64,000 nt of DNA from Rhodocollybia butyracea. Its lineage: Eukaryota > Basidiomycota > Agaricomycetes > Agaricales > Omphalotaceae. The translations under genes were made by a program, and so were the position numbers. The DNA lies in assembly GCA_015501585.1 (NCBI GenBank), contig JADNRY010000056.1, positions 186,001-250,000 on the forward strand. The letters are read 5' to 3'. Below the pieces are notes generated by a model that made no database searches, was not told the DNA's origin, and worked only from the letters and a program-made list of their open reading frames with translations. This document shows, in pieces, positions 22,837 to 35,190 of the stretch (its first letter is position 1; every line of letters begins with the position of its first letter).

Positions 22837-24020
22837 ATGCAGCAGCCAACTCTTCAATCTGTGCGTGTTCGATCCACAAGAGATGCTCTACAAGTTTTCT
22901 ATGGGGTCGCGACCAACAAACTTCCTCTAATCACTCGCCGTTTGGATGCAGAAGAACGAAGAGCAATCGTCGCTGGAAATGTCTATGTATGGGAAGAAAG
23001 AAATAGTGCGCGAGCTGAAACCATAGGTATTGGGATGGAACGATGGTAAGTTTAGTTTTATCGGCTGTCTTGGTCGGGTTTTGATATTACACCTGTAGGA
23101 CTGATGGTCTCCAATGGGGCCCTAGTCGTATGTCTGATGATACTGTCGTTTAGTCATTTGAAACTGATTTCGATAGGTGTTCGGGATGTATGGGTCCTCT
23201 TCCAGTGCAGTTTTTTTGATTGGTCTCTGAAAATTTTTTAGGAATTTTTGTTCTACCATCAAAAAGAATCTGACATTGAAGACCATCTGCTCAGTCCCGT
23301 ATCACCGTGGGCCCAGTTACTTCGGTTCGCGTTATTTTACCGACAAAGATTCTAACCAGTCAAGCTTATCTGATCTATTTCTAAAGAGGAAGAGAAACTT
23401 CTTCGAACTCTGGGGGATCTCCCAGTTCTCAGCCCGAACGCTTAGTGAAGCAAACGTATAGCGTCTATGTATCATTACCCGCCGATCGTGCTCATGGAAT
23501 CGTCCGCAAGTGGCACCTCAGTTAGTACTGATCTCTGGCGTTTCCACGGGTAGTTCCTACTAATCTTACTTCAGCTGCTTACTTTAGCCAGGAAAGGTTG
23601 AGTCGATTAAGAACAATTGACTCGATTCCTGGAATTGGGAATGTCGAAGTTCCCGAGGGTCTGTTTCGTAACGCGCGCAACAAACCCCGCCGAGACAGTC
23701 AAGCAACAATGACGTTACCTGGGGGAAGCTCCTCGGCTTCCATTCGACCGGCCATATCCCATCATGCGGGTACGGCGGTGTTGCTGTCTGAGTCACCCAC
23801 CGTAGCGCCCTCGACGCTGCTTTATTCACCCAACTCTTCAAGCGCAGCGAATCCGGAATCGTTCCAAACATTGCCCGAGCAGCTGGTACCTCTGCAGTAC
23901 CTACAGAGTGCCTCATCCCCACGACGTGATCCCGTAGACGAGCAGTTTTTGCGACGCTTCAATAACAGGGGTTTAGTTCGTAATAACTCCAGCACCCATC
24001 CATCCGCACGATTAAATTAG
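22837..24020 (+). CDS. WOPR-domain (Gti1/Pac2 family) transcriptional regulator
   Basis: Six exons (22837-23045, 23099-23127, 23177-23187, 23242-23324, 23387-23520, 23575-24020) sum to 912 nt and encode 303 aa. The protein opens with the WOPRa half (RVRSTRDALQVF, LPLITRRLDAEERRAI, VYVWEERN, IERW-like IGMERWTDGLQWGPSR) and, after a linker, has the WOPRb half (LVKQTYSVYVSLP, KWHLTAYFSQERLSRLRTID). WOPR proteins such as Wor1, Ryp1 and Gti1 bind DNA and switch morphology or development. The 11-nt exon 3 encodes most of RVRD. The C-terminal ~130 residues are low-complexity Ser/Pro/Gln. Start matches the conserved family start. Family is clear; the regulated programme is not. Confidence 0.9.
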
Positions 24021-25065
24021 ACATCCGCCAAAGCATACACATCCACTTCAGGACTCTTGTAGATTATCAAATTGCGTGTACTTCAGCTGAATTGCTTATT
24101 ATATATGTACCTGTCATCCAAATCGATATCTTCGAGTAGCCGTTAAGTACATGTACAATGTACTGTCAGTACGCACTGTGCCTCGATCGAAATCCGAATG
24201 TGATGGTTCTAATGATGAGGAAGACAATCGAAAGGAAATCAGAAAGGAAATCTCAGGGCAATGGTGGCGCATGTGGGACCTGAAATTTAGGAAAGCCACG
24301 ATTTGTATGGCTGGATGGAGTATCATCGGTGAAGAATTCCTATGTAGCGTCGCCTCTGGGCCCATTTTCTCCGTTGTCAAAAGTTGGCTCCTTGTTAGTA
24401 AATATGAGCATGCTAGGTAAGGGAGATAGGCAAGAGAAGGTGTATCGAAAGAGAGAAATGTGTATCAAAAGACTGGCTCCACATGGCAGGCCAACTTGAC
24501 GAGTGCATAGCTCTAGAGATTGCGACTGCCTAGCTAAACCTAGCTATCTATTTCCGAAATACTAGAGGTCCCGGTCAACCGCGAACTCGTAAGCGTGTTT
24601 TGCTCACTTAAGCTCATTAGACCCACGATTTGGACAGCAAATGAGAAAGAGCGGGGGTGACGAGAGTGAGAGTAAAGTTGGAATGATGGTGCCCGTTACC
24701 TGAACTATTAGTACACCAGTGCACAGTGACAGAAGCTTACTCCCGTTTACTTAGTCTCCTGTCGACAAAACTTACTTACAACAAAGAAGGAAAGTTGTTG
24801 TCGCCTGAGCAGCACATGTACTGCAGAGCAACATTGATCAGAAATCTGTTTAGTATGATATCTGTACCCCAATTCTCATTCTTTTAACGGTGTGAAATTG
24901 CGCGTCCCTACCTTTGGAAAACTGGAACAAAACTGAAAATTGACAGAGCTCATGGGAAGCTGCAGCTGAGCGCTGGCTGATAGGAAGCATGGGCGCTAAC
25001 GTCATTGCCATTTTACATGAGGCGGAAGGCAGAACGTCTTGCTGCGTCAATTGGTATTAGCTGCA
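24021..25065. other. Intergenic, 1.0 kb
   Basis: A single 89-codon frame (24151-24420, +) has a possible hydrophobic C-terminal stretch but no domain and no supporting context, so it is not called. The remainder shows no repeat or recognisable site. Confidence 0.4.
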
Positions 25066-27077
25066 ATGAGCTCTTCAAAATCTATGTCTGAACCCAAAGT
25101 ACGAGGCGCAAATAGGTCTACCAAGGTAGCTGGTACGAAAGCAATGTCATATCATTCCACAAATTACTTGTTTATATATCTGGTGAACACAGGGAAACTC
25201 AAAGTACTACCAGAACAACCGGAACCAGCGGCAGTAAATAGGAATCAACAATTTCGTGCCGGAATTCTAGATGAGAGCACATTCACGACAACAACAGGCG
25301 ACAGTGACGAGGGAGATATAGACGATGACTCTGCGTCTGACGAAGTAGAAGATGTCGAGGTTCGTTTACTGTCCATCATGACTATTTCATGCAGTAACAA
25401 TCATTTGGCAGGTTTACAATCAAATATCTCTCATTCCAGACGGAAAAGCACGGAGAGATGCGTTAAGATTGACAAAAAAGAAAGCGAAATCATTACCAAG
25501 AGTAACTGCCTATGCAACTGCGACGTATGGCTATTTCTTGTCATAGAAGGCGATATTTTCATCCCTTGTATAGATCATTCCGCATGGACGACGTGATGAA
25601 GTTTCTCCGAGCTCGTCAAACAGCGTACCACACGAATCCAAAACTCATTGACGAAGTGATATATTCACCATATTCGTACCAAACTTTCGCTCCCAATGTA
25701 GATACATCGTCACATTCGACTGAAGTAGGAGACCTTCTTGGGATAGAAGAATTACAAGAAGGGGATGAACTTCGGACTATTAAGAAAAAGCATAAATTTG
25801 GTACAACCCCGACTGAAGCAGAGCTTTTTGTGTTCGAGTATGGTACTGTGGTTATATGGGGTATGTCCGAAGCTCAAGAGAAGCGCCTGTTATCATCCCT
25901 GTAAGTGCTTTCTTGCACTCTTTTTCTCAATTCATCGCGTATATCTATAGGAAACGGTTCGAAGTCGAGAAACTCCGTATGCTGGCTCTCTTTAAATCTT
26001 TGAGTGACTACATTCATGCGTGCTCATTCAGCGCCTGAGGATGTCGAAATGGAAGATCTCAATTACTATTATGCCAATTACAGTCGGTCAGTCAATCCTT
26101 TCGTTTATTTCTTCTTTCTCAAAAATGCTTCAGCATATATAACGATGTCATCACTCTCCGCAAGGGCTCCAGCTACATGTAAGCTCAAATTGGCATCAAC
26201 CTCTTAAACGTCGACATTCAATTTTTTCCAGGACCAAGCTCTCATTATCGCATGCGCTGTCCCAGTCGGTCAAGATATCTCTTGTAAGCTTTAGCCCATT
26301 TCTACAGAACAAATTTCAAACATATTTCCCAAGTTCGAAAAATTGATATCCAATACCATCGAGGAGACGAAAGATATTCCTGAACTGATTAGTGAAACTG
26401 GGAAGATTGGGATGCCACATAACGGTTCGTTTTTTAAAAGGTCGCATTCTATTTCTCATCTTTTTTTTTGGGTAATTCCAGAAATCATGCAGCAAATCGG
26501 CCAGCTATTTTTACTAAGGACAAACATCAACTCTGTTGGTTCAGTCCTGGATTCACCAGTGCGTGGAAACAATCTGCATAACACGGACATTTTACTCATC
26601 TATCTTTTATTACTCTTTTCAGGAAGTATTTTGGGTAAATCATATTCACTTGTATGGTTCTATCAGTACTCATGTTGCCTTTCCAGAGTTTCCCCGATCT
26701 TCAACCGCTGTACGTGTTGAAATCTGGCAATTTTTGCTCTGGTCACTCACTACTTTTGTAGCTATGATGCTGCTCGACAATATTTAGAAATCCCGCAACG
26801 TATCAATTTGCTTAATACGCGTGTAGAGGTGAGTTTTCGGCGTAGGCTCTCCTCGTCGTTTGTCACTTATATGGGTTAGGTATTGCAAGATATGCTACAG
26901 CTTCTGAAAGAGTCTGTATCCAGTAAACACGCTGAACGCCTCGAGCAGATTGTCATAGCCCTAATTGCTATCGAGATTGGTATGCCTTTAATGTCACTTT
27001 CCCAGTTGACCCACGTATTGATGGGTTTTTATCTAGTCCTGGGCATTGTCACCATTCTCGTGGATTTATTGGCTTAG
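25066..27077 (+). CDS. RMND1/Rmd1-Sif2 family (DUF155) protein
   Basis: A multi-exon gene. The N-terminus is acidic and Ser/Thr-rich (GDSDEGDIDDDSASD). The DUF155 core follows: ELFVFEYGTVVIWGMSEAQE, FEVEKL, EDVEMEDLNYYYANYS, IYNDVITLRKGSSYM, KLSLSHALSQSVKISLFE, TGKIGMPHKEIMQQIGQLFLLR and INLLNTRVEVLQDMLQLL. It ends in a C-terminal hydrophobic anchor (VLGIVTILVDLLA). Family members are yeast Rmd1/Rmd8, fission yeast Sif proteins and mammalian RMND1; the last is mitochondrial and supports mitochondrial translation. Yeast Rmd1 is needed for meiotic division. The Sif-like layout with a C-terminal anchor suggests a membrane-bound form. At least eight short introns (25133-25192, 25525-25573 and others) fit GT-AG. 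Exact role unknown. Confidence 0.85.
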
Positions 27078-27475
27078 GTATAGAAGTTGCGGTGCTTGGA
27101 ACGGAAAGATGCGTGTGAGGGTGAGGGATACTCTAGGGAATATATATATGAACAATAGCGCGATCGACACACAAGTACTAGATTAATATAAGGTAGTAGA
27201 GAAATGGCTCGTGTGGAAAGAGTAAAGATACCAAGTTTTTCGAGTGAAAAAAGAGGGAGAACTAGGGAGAAAGGACTTCGAATTGACTCTGAAGAAGAAA
27301 GTCGTTTTTTCCTATGAGTATTTTTTCTGCCAATGAATTGACCATGAAGATAAATATGACGGTAGTCAAGATTCACTCGGAATGGACAGCGCTAGGATCG
27401 GCGGTCCGGGCAGGGTTGTTACAATTAAGCGCGGTGAGCGTCAGTAGTCAACTACTTTCAATCTGAATAATCAGG

Positions 27476-30400
27476 ATGCCCAAGCTCAATTTTGACGCAG
27501 ATGAAGCCACACTACTGAAGGCGTACAAGATCTCATCATTAGCCCCAATGTACGTGAAAGTGTACGGCGGAAACGCTTGGTTAACCGTAGTACTTCAGGC
27601 AATGGGAAGACATCGACCATGACTTAGAAGACTCGGTCGCTGGCGCACTTTTAACCAGCAACAATGAAATGGATGGAGATCCTTTGGGAATTGGGTCGGA
27701 TGTCAAGTGCGCTTCTACCTTTATACCTTGAATTTTGCTTATACTGCTCTAGTTTACGAGAAATGGACATGGAATCAAGTAATGTAATAAGCTCGCTGGA
27801 TGAACATCGCTAATTCTACCCGACACGCCATACAGAGGCCTCAGTTCTAATTACTTCCAAATCCTTCGATCCCAAAGCCTTTCTCTCGCTTATACATCCC
27901 AATGCAACATATCAAGACCTTGGGTCAGGTATCGCCCATCTACAATCTTCGATAGACGCACGCTCAGAAGCCATTCGCATCTTGGTTGAGGACAACTTTG
28001 ACCGCTTTGTTGCCGTAAAAGCAAGTACAGATGGTAGGTGAAGCCAAGCCTTTAGCTGAAAGATATCGACTTACGTTCCTGGTAGCCCTTTACGCCGAAA
28101 TGTTGGAGGGCATACTTGCCCCTTCGACAGAATACGCGTCAAAACCGTTACGGGACGAACTGAAGCGTATGTCGCTATAGTATTCTTCAGATTGATGTAA
28201 CGTTCTTATGTCTCCACCACAGAGGCCGCAGTGAAAGCCAATCAGGTCTTCCTTCCGGTACTAGAGAATGCCTCAAAAGCGGACAAACTTCGTACTACCC
28301 TTGGTGTCTTTGAGCGGAGTAAATTCTTCTTCAATCTACCCAGTTTTATCTTCGAATCGATAGAAGCTGTGAGTTTGATCAACCTGTATCTACTCAGTGA
28401 ACTCAAGAGTACCTCTTCACTTCTAGGGTCGATACGAGGTTGCGATGCGCGACTACAAGAAGGGCAAGCTTCTCCTTGACACCCGTCCGGGGCAACTTCT
28501 GCCTATAAGTGCACCCAAGGACAAGGAAGACAAAAGCGGAAGCACATCATCAGGCCCTACTTCTGCGGAACAACAGCAGCAAAAGCGCATTCTGGACAAA
28601 GTGTGGTCTAGCGTTGAAAAGGCCATGAGTGAAATGCGGAATGTACTTCTTGAGCAGTTGAGGGATCCTGGAAGGAGTGTGGAGGAACAGGAGAAGACTC
28701 TGGAGCAAGTACTATGCTGTTTTCATAAGCTAACGGACTGACTAATTTCTTAGCCTTCTTGTGGAATTGCCATTCACAGAAGACCCTGCGTGGACATATT
28801 TTGACAGTCAACATAAATACATCCTTGAACTCATGAATAAGACCTTCAGAATCTCAACCGCTGCTGTATCCGTAGCACTAGAGAAATCCACCGCAGATCC
28901 CGGCTCAAAATCCTTGACGGACTCATTGACTACCTCCTTGCAACAGAGTATTGCTGCATTGGAGGCCAAACAACCAGATACAATCATTGGTGAGCGGAAT
29001 CACCTGTTGGCTTTTTCATTATCACGACAATTAATTTGTTTTCTGAAGCTAAATCCGCTGGCGAACCCGTTTGGCAAGCCACGCTCGACTTGGTCAAGAA
29101 CGTCAGCGAAGCGATGATGGGAAACCTACCGAACTTTTGGAAAATATCGAGTGGGTTTATCGATGGCAAATTCAAGAAGGTGCATTTAGCAACAGCCATA
29201 TTCGTGTACCACCTCCATTAACCTTCTCCCTAGCCATCCAACTCTTCTTCAGGCAGCCGACGCAGTCCTACACAATGTCGCACCATGGCTCTAGAAATCG
29301 TTCAGCTGTACATATCTCTACTCTCGCAATTCTTCAACCTCTCTGATATGGCGGTTATGGCATCCCCGAATGCTTCCTATAGCAGCAATGCCCCTCCAAC
29401 TACGTTCCCTCAGAACTCGACCTCTCTCTCTACAGCTCACTATCTATTGAAGATTTTAGGCGAGATCCAGGACTGTGTAAATGAGCTTAACGCAATGGAG
29501 ATATCCGGAGACGTGTCAACGAGCTTAAAAGGACTACTGGATAGCGCAAAATGGAGATTTGAAGATGTGCTGGTTTCTGCTTGGTTGAGAGGTAAGTCGG
29601 TTAGTTTACATTTATCTGCTATCCTTATTTTTTTCTAGACGCGAACAATTTTCACCATCTTGAAGCATGGATCCCGAGTCCCTCTGATCCGTCTGCGACA
29701 CATTACCTTACTCAGATGGAGCTTTTCCAACGACATGTTACTACCATGGCATATCGGATCGCTGGCGGTGTCGACTCTTCATCCTCCTCTCTAATTAGCA
29801 AGGGGCTCAAACAAAATCTTATTCCGGTAGCATTTGTGGCAAAGCTTACTAAAGCGTTTATGGATGTGCTACATACTCTTCTGGAGGGTCTAGTAAAACT
29901 GGTAGAAGATGAGCAGATGAGTTTGAAGGCAGTAGTTCCGATTGTAGCGACCTCAACTTCGACTACACCCAATACATCAGAATTCCTGGATTTGGGGGAT
30001 AAGGTGCGCACCTCATCTTTTTTCTTCGATTGCATGCGTGACCATTAGATATCAGGATACCCGATTATTGTTGGTACTCTCAAATATTAGCCATCTTTCT
30101 AAGTCTATCTTCCCCAGTATGATCACACAACTGGAGAATGCATTTGGCATCACGGTCGCAGAAGAACGACAGGTAGGTATCGCGCCACTGATCCGACTTG
30201 TCTTCTAACGAGAGTTCATGGAGGCACTAATGACAGTCCTGTCGGAACTAGACAAGACTGTGTTCGAGGGGTACTCAAAACCTAGGGCGGGTGTGGTTAC
30301 CGGTCTTGTGCGTGGAGGCATTCTTGATGAGAACATGGACTGGTATGAGACACCTCAACCGAAAGGTGTGTGGTTAAACTTTTCTTGATGATAATCGTTG

Positions 30401-30929
30401 ATAAGGAAAAATTTTAGAAATTCGACCGTATATGTATGAGACTCTGATGTACCTTGTTGGGGTTCACGCACAGATTACGAATGTTGCGGAGAGTGTGCTT
30501 GAGCGGACACTCAATTATCTTGCAGAAGCATTAGCCGAAGAAGCCCTCAGGTGTTTCAAGCAGGTCAAACGGTTCGGCATGGGCGGAATGCTGAGGGTAT
30601 ATAAGTTATTTCTTGTCCTTTTTCATTATTTATTCACGTTCAACCAGGCCACTCTCGAAATTGAATTCTTGCACCAAACGTTGGGCAAGTACGTCACACC
30701 CTCGACTGCGAAAACTCTCTCAGATCTGTATAACAAAATATCTCAAGCCTACGCTCGTCGGCCAGGAGATGAAAACCTGGAAAACCGTCTGGACGGAGTG
30801 AAAAAGACATTGGCAGACACACGTAGGGCAACAGGGATCGAGTTTTTGTGCTTTAGACAGACCAAAGTAGCTAGCGCGAAGCCAGCCGTTGGGGGTGGAC
30901 AATCAGGAGGAAAAACAAGGGAACGCTGA
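27476..30929 (+). CDS. SEC5: Exocyst complex subunit Sec5
   Basis: Large multi-exon gene for a Sec5/EXOC2 homologue, part of the exocyst that tethers secretory vesicles at sites of polarised growth. Recognisable family segments run in order: [75 protein letters not shown], a second half with [11 protein letters not shown], and the C-terminal [16 protein letters not shown] followed by [19 protein letters not shown]. The reading frame restarts cleanly at each intron. Start ATG at 27476 is the first in the exon and is followed by a first intron after SSLAPM. The gene converges on HMG-CoA reductase, 315 bp away stop to stop. Confidence is high for the family; a few exon ends in the middle are approximate. 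Confidence 0.88.
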
Positions 30930-31244
30930 CAAGCAGACTAACTTTATGACTCGTTCTATACGATACCGCTTATCCCACAATGCTGGAGCCAGGAGATCAT
31001 ACCATTTTTAATATCCAGGTGACTTTGTATAGATACATTGAAATTTACATGATTATGTGAAGGTAAAGTGCGTTAATCTAAGAAAGCTTCCAGTTTGAAA
31101 GTACATGGAGCAGTGATGTATATGTAATAGATTTTAAAGCAGAAAAGTCGAAAAACAGCTATTCAAACATTCAAGGTTTATACGGGGGTAATGATGCAGT
31201 GGAGGTTGCTGGTGAGGGCGTAAGAGGAGTCATACTGGCATTTC

Positions 31245-34200
31245 TCATGCCTTCACTCCGACAACACCGCCAGTTTCAGTTCCAAGGAGACCACCGGGAG
31301 TAACAGGTCTTGAGCTGACGGGAGTGTTCAGCTGAGAACGATTGTGCACTAGATGAGCGCGAACGAGGTGGCCCGCTGCAAGAGCGCTCATTAATGACAG
31401 CTCGCCAGCCATAACGGCTGCAGCGATCAAGCGAGCGAGAGATTGTGCGTTCTGACCAGGATGTGTCGGGTGAGCACCCTTGAAACCCAGCATCTCAAGG
31501 ATGGCTTGCTGTGGAGCAAGGACAGTTCCACCACCGACGGTACCAACTTCAATGGAAGGCATCGAGACAGTCATCAGTAGATCCTCGCCGTTGTTAGTTC
31601 TGGAAATGAGGAAACTAAGTAAACGAGAAGAACTCGAAAAAAAATAGGACTCACGGCTCCATGAGTGTCATACAGTTAGAACTCTCCACGTTCTGTGCAG
31701 GATCCTGACCCGTAGCAAGGAAAACAGCCGTCAAGATATTGGCCGCATGAGCATTGAAACCGCCAATCGATCCAGCCATCGCACTTCCGATAAGGTTCTT
31801 CTTTGTGTTCAGATTACACAGTGCCTCGACCGTGGTTTTCAACACGCTCTTAACAACCTTGCCAGGTATCACCGCCTCAGCGACTACACTCTTCCCGCGA
31901 CCCTCGATCCAGTTAATCGCGGCAGGTTTCTTATCTGTGCAGTAGTTGCCAGATAGTGCGAGGGTGATCATATCCGGGTAATGTTTCTGCATAACCTCCA
32001 AAGCCTTCTCAGTGCCCTTGGAAATCATATTCATCCCCATGGCATCACCAGTGGCAGTGGCGAACCGTACAAAGAGTGTCCGACCGGCCATAGCACACTT
32101 CAAGTTGCGTAATTTTGCAAACCGTGACGTAGACTCGAAAGCCTCTTTGATGATGCTGTAGCCTTCAAGAGACTCGATCCAAGCCTTGCATTTGGCAGCC
32201 TGGACGATGGACGGGAAATCGATAGCAGGTCCACGGGTCATAGCATCCTGAGTCAAAACCGTAGTAACTCCTCCACCGGCATTGAGGGCTTTGCATCCAC
32301 GCGAGGTTGATGCGACAAGGGTACCCTCAGCGGTGGCCATGGGAATGGGGAATAAATGTCCATCGATCTTGAGAGGACCAGCGATACCAAGTGGGAGAGG
32401 GATATAACCCACGACATTCTCGCAGCAAGCACCCATAACACGAGAGTAATCATAGTTGGTCATAGGAACGTCTGAGTCTTCGAGAGTCTGCGTTGCCGAT
32501 GCACGAGCTGGGAGATGACATCAGTCAGCGAAGAAGAAATAAAGAAGGAATTTAGACTTACAAATGAGGGCACGACGAACTCTGACAGCCCTTTCAAACT
32601 CAGTGTTGCCAAGAAGCTTCTCGAGTGCATATGCGGCAATCTTTCCATTTTGTGCCAAAAGGATCACCTCCTCATCGTTCAACAACGACAGCGCCACGCT
32701 GACTGGGCGAGGACCATTCTCGAAAACATCGATGCATTCTTCGAGCGACCGAACGATGTCATTGCTAACCATATTCTCGCTCTCGGAACCGGATGAGGAT
32801 GCAGCCGAAGAAGAATCTTGCGCAAGACGACGTTCCTTAAGCCTGCGGTCGACTTCATCGAGGGTGAATGTCGCTGGACGACGCGGGGTAGGTGGGGTAG
32901 GCACAACTATCGGGGAGAAAGTAGGAGGCGCAGAAGGAGGTGCAGGTGTCAGGGGTTGGGGAGCAATGACAGGCTCTGGATTGGATTGAGGTTGGATTTG
33001 GATAACGGGAGGTTCAGGAGCATTGTCACCGCCAAACCGAACCCCTCCTAATTTCGCCACAGATGCTTTTCCTCCAAGGCCAGCCGCAATCCCTTTGAGT
33101 AGATAACCGTTCAAACTGATGGACAAGGCGAGCACCATCACGATCCACTTGGACAAAACCGGGTCTCCAACGAGGCGGGACCAGCTCGACATGAAACTTT
33201 CGACCATCTCCGATGTGGAGCGAGAGGTGGGGGCGACGGATACAGAGGGAGAAACAGAAGCGGTCAAATCCGAATCTAAAGGAATGACACGGACGTGTAT
33301 TGAGGGATTGACCTTGACCACAAGGCCGTGTTCGGTAGATTCGCTGCTCTCCACGACCTGAGCGTCAATGTGCTCCGTAGCAGCAAGAGAGTTCAGAGCA
33401 TGCTGGATGGCAGGGGTCGAAATGTCCACCTTGCGGAATGAGTTGACAGGCTGTGGAACAAGACTACGAGGTGTCAGGGGGGTGATGAAGTTGAGAATGT
33501 GTAAAGCGAGGAAAGTGATGATCTAGGAAGGCGGTTAGGAGCTAAGTATCGCCGTGACAGAACATCCACTTACCAGGAGTAACTTGAGACGAGCAACGGG
33601 GTTCTCAGACTTGGCCTGTGTCTTTCCTTTGGTGGCAGGAAGGCTGGATCCCTTCTCCCCGAGAACCAAAGAAGATATCTTCTTGCCTAAGCTGGGCTGG
33701 AGCTTGGGCGAGCTGGTAGGAGAAGTAACGACGGAGCCCGCTTTTGATTTTGAGATGGCTCTGATAGATTGAATACGACGGACCTACGAGCAAGGTGAGT
33801 AAGGTTAAACGGCCCGACGATGGAAACGACTTTACCTCAACCATGACGCAAAGGATCGAAGACAAAAATGTACAAAGCAGCAAACAATCCATCCCCAGAA
33901 CCAAAGCAGCGAGTGCACATACTTCTTTGAGACCATTGACCTTGCTGTTGGCCCCGACGATAAGGACAGCGATCTCAAGGACATAATCGCGGATGATCGT
34001 AGTGTAAACATTGCTTAGCGCCTCGAGCACAATCTCACCTGCGGGCTTCAACTGTCCATTAGAACTGGAACCGCCAACAGGGCGCTGAAGATGAGGATGA
34101 CTGAACACCGCTCGGGCAAGTCGGAGAGGCTTATCAAATCCCACTGTGCAAACCAGGAACGGAAGGGCTTCCGTGAGCGCCACTGGATCCATAGGAATGT

Positions 34201-35190
34201 GGAACCACATAGCAATCGGGAGGGAAAGGAGCAGGGCAAACACGGAGGAGATAAAAATTGCGGAAGGAAGCCAGAAGTTGGACCCGAGTCGGCGAGAGCG
34301 GTAGAACAACAAGAGGAAGGTGGTGTGCATGAGAATGTATCCCGCCAAAATTAGTATGATGTCAAGAGAATCTGCTTTCTAGATATGGTAGAAGATTATG
34401 GAGTGATCTCGATTGCTTGTGGAGAATCAAATACCTTTGCTAAATCCCAGAATCGTACGACTAAAGCACTAGCGGCGTATGCTACCCATTTGCTGCCCTT
34501 CATATCACCAATGGCCTCTACCTGTTTGGTTTCCACTTCAAACGCGACATTATCGAAAATGGCAGATTTGATGAGCCGGTTAAACGCAGTGGTGAACTCT
34601 TCCTTAACACCAGGGATTAATGCAAGAGTCTGGTGGATGGCCCGAGGCTTTACTAGTTCATCGGTGAAGCAGGGTGCTTCGAGGTTGAGTGTGTCACCAG
34701 TTACAGGTCTAAAGCACGTCTTGTCGTACGCGAATCCAGATAATGAAGTAGGTATTTGTTGGGTAAAATTGAGAACGGTTTCGGCCAGATTGGAATTCGT
34801 GAAATAAATTACAGAGTCTAGAGTCTAACGCTCTGGTTAGCTTTGCGCGCTAGGAACTAGAAAAGAATCGTGTACCTCTTTATTCTGAAGAACTGAATCC
34901 AATGAATACTCTAGTGGGAAGAGCTCCACAGGGAGTATAGATGCGTCCGCTGAATACTTGGCTTTTGCAAGGTGCCAAAAGTTATCTCGGACAGTGACCA
35001 CTTCGTTGTTGCGTAGTAGAACATATGAAGGCCGTAAAATTGAGGAATAAGACGTTGCGAAGAATGCCGAGTGTTTTATGGAGGAAATGACATGAAAGTA
35101 GGCCAGAGTCACAGCTATGAAGAAGAAAACAATGGTCTCAATGGGCGAATAGGCAGCATGAATCACGAAAGGTTTGAATATAGCGCGCAT
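31245..35190 (-). CDS. HMG1: 3-hydroxy-3-methylglutaryl-CoA reductase
   Basis: Rate-limiting enzyme of the mevalonate/ergosterol pathway, making mevalonate from HMG-CoA with NADPH in the ER membrane. Seven exons on the minus strand (35190-34876, 34824-34435, 34378-33836, 33783-33574, 33522-32562, 32507-31655, 31599-31245) sum to 3627 nt, 1208 aa. The N-terminal half is hydrophobic with a sterol-sensing-type multi-span region, followed by a Pro-rich linker (around 32,880-33,000). The catalytic domain has [28 protein letters not shown] (catalytic Glu), GDAMGMNM (NADPH site), [10 protein letters not shown] (Lys), GQDPAQN (Asp), GTVGGGT and the late [10 protein letters not shown] (His). All catalytic residues are intact. 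Start fits the usual fungal beginning (MRAIFKPF..). Possible intron in the 5' UTR near 35,270. Confidence 0.97.

Noticed and set aside
15256..24020. Metabolic or natural-product gene cluster (ligase, oxidoreductase, regulator)
   Set aside because: The set includes a DNA repair gene and lacks a core synthase, so it is most likely ordinary gene order.
34385..34807. 140-codon plus-strand frame
   Set aside because: It is antisense to an HMG-CoA reductase exon with convincing family sequence and exact exon phase.
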